From: Bacteroidota bacterium
Lineage (GTDB): Bacteria; Bacteroidota; Bacteroidia; AKYH767-A; OLB10
DNA length: 54,873 nucleotides
Direction of reading: 5' to 3'
NCBI GenBank assembly: GCA_023251535.1
Contig: JAHEYP010000016.1
Span: forward strand, 3,587-58,459
Each line of letters starts with the position of its first letter. Within the stretch, counting starts at the first letter, position 1. Below are positions 54,726-54,873 of this stretch, piece by piece. The translations under genes were made by a program, and so were the position numbers. The notes under the pieces were generated by a model. That model was not told the origin of the DNA. It was given only the letters and a program-made list of their open reading frames with translations, and ran no database searches.

Positions 54726-54825
54726 CCGCCCTGCAGTAGAGAATCTCGCGTTGCTCGATTCACACTGCAGGGCGGTGAAGCGTGATTGAAGTGTGCTCTG
54801 CACACTTCAATCTCTGCTTCACCGC
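54726..54825. repeat. Two overlapping GC-rich hairpins next to tRNA-Asn
   Basis: CCGCCCTGCAGT (54726-54737) pairs perfectly with ACTGCAGGGCGG (54764-54775) around 26 nt. GCGGTGAAGC (54772-54781) pairs with GCTTCACCGC (54816-54825), enclosing a second perfect arm pair GATTGAAGTGTGC/GCACACTTCAATC (54784-54796, 54800-54812). The two hairpins share 54772-54775, so they may be mutually exclusive. The last base coincides with the tRNA discriminator position. They look like REP-type palindromes or tRNA-processing structures. Confidence 0.6.
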
Positions 54826-54873
54826 TCCCTCTCCTGGGCTCGAACCAGGGACCCCATGATTAACAGTCATGTG
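54825..54873 (-). tRNA. tRNA-Asn (GTT), 5' part beyond window
   Basis: On the minus strand the anticodon stem-loop CATGA-CTGTTAA-TCATG has anticodon GTT (54862-54864 in plus coordinates). It is followed by the T-arm CCTGG-TTCGAGC-CCAGG and the 3' acceptor strand AGAGGGA plus discriminator G. No CCA is encoded. The D-arm and 5' acceptor strand are off the right edge. Confidence 0.92.

Overview
The window is AT-rich and reads as a free-living member of the Bacteroidota, probably a Chitinophagales, Sphingobacteriales or Flavobacteriales relative. The evidence is the many long secreted proteins ending in type IX secretion system (T9SS) sorting domains (a P-N-P-based beta-sandwich of about 80 residues), families typical of the phylum (SprB repeats, DUF7948, choice-of-anchor L, FISUMP, ELWxxDGT, Y_Y_Y sensor kinases), the Bacteroidota -7 promoter element TAnnTTTG before several genes, and very few Shine-Dalgarno sites. 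No phage, insertion sequence or CRISPR array was seen.

Layout. 1-11.2 kb: a truncated giant Ig/PKD-like adhesin (minus), DNA-3-methyladenine glycosylase I (tag), a peptidase-S74 tail-fibre-like surface protein, a lipoprotein, a LamG protein, a TPM-domain protein, an ELWxxDGT/fibronectin protein, and a two-gene unit of a 70-residue protein with a CarboxypepD_reg-like protein. 11.8-23.2 kb: a 1897-residue adhesin with 13 SprB repeats, an OafA-like acyltransferase, a cytoplasmic TPR-like protein and an SBBP-repeat surface protein; the two large proteins share the DUF7948 N-terminal module. 23.3-25.3 kb: a DEAD-box helicase and a PhnA/YjdM-like protein. 25.5-32.9 kb: a Y_Y_Y propeller sensor kinase, a LuxR/NarL response regulator, a tail-fibre-like surface protein and an M4 metalloprotease. 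33.2-41 kb: a serine hydrolase, an AraC regulator, a choice-of-anchor L protein, a beta-helix-like protein and a FISUMP protein. 41-45.2 kb: a probable glycosylation cluster (TMTC-like membrane protein with TPRs and two GT2 enzymes). 45.4-54.6 kb: a second kinase/regulator pair, a delta-60 repeat surface protein and a 1511-residue three-repeat surface protein. 54.7 kb to the end: a nested GC-rich hairpin cluster abutting a partial tRNA-Asn.

The main finding is that two paralogous kinase-regulator modules (25.5-30.8 kb and 45.4-49.9 kb), with unlike sensor domains, share a regulatory layout. In each, a 9-2-9 inverted repeat resembling the NarL 7-2-7 arrangement overlaps the kinase stop codon, and another lies just after the regulator gene, ahead of a secreted-protein gene. 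From repeat centre to the G of a TAnnTTTG-like element the distances are 37.5 bp before both regulators and 38.5 bp before both secreted-protein genes. With the transcription start assumed about 4 bp past that G, the repeats centre near -41.5/-42.5, the usual place for an activator. The half-sites differ between modules (AATACCATA against TATCCCTAA), suggesting insulated, autoregulated circuits each driving surface or secreted proteins. This is inference from sequence and has not been tested.

All family assignments were made by eye from protein motifs; no database search was possible.
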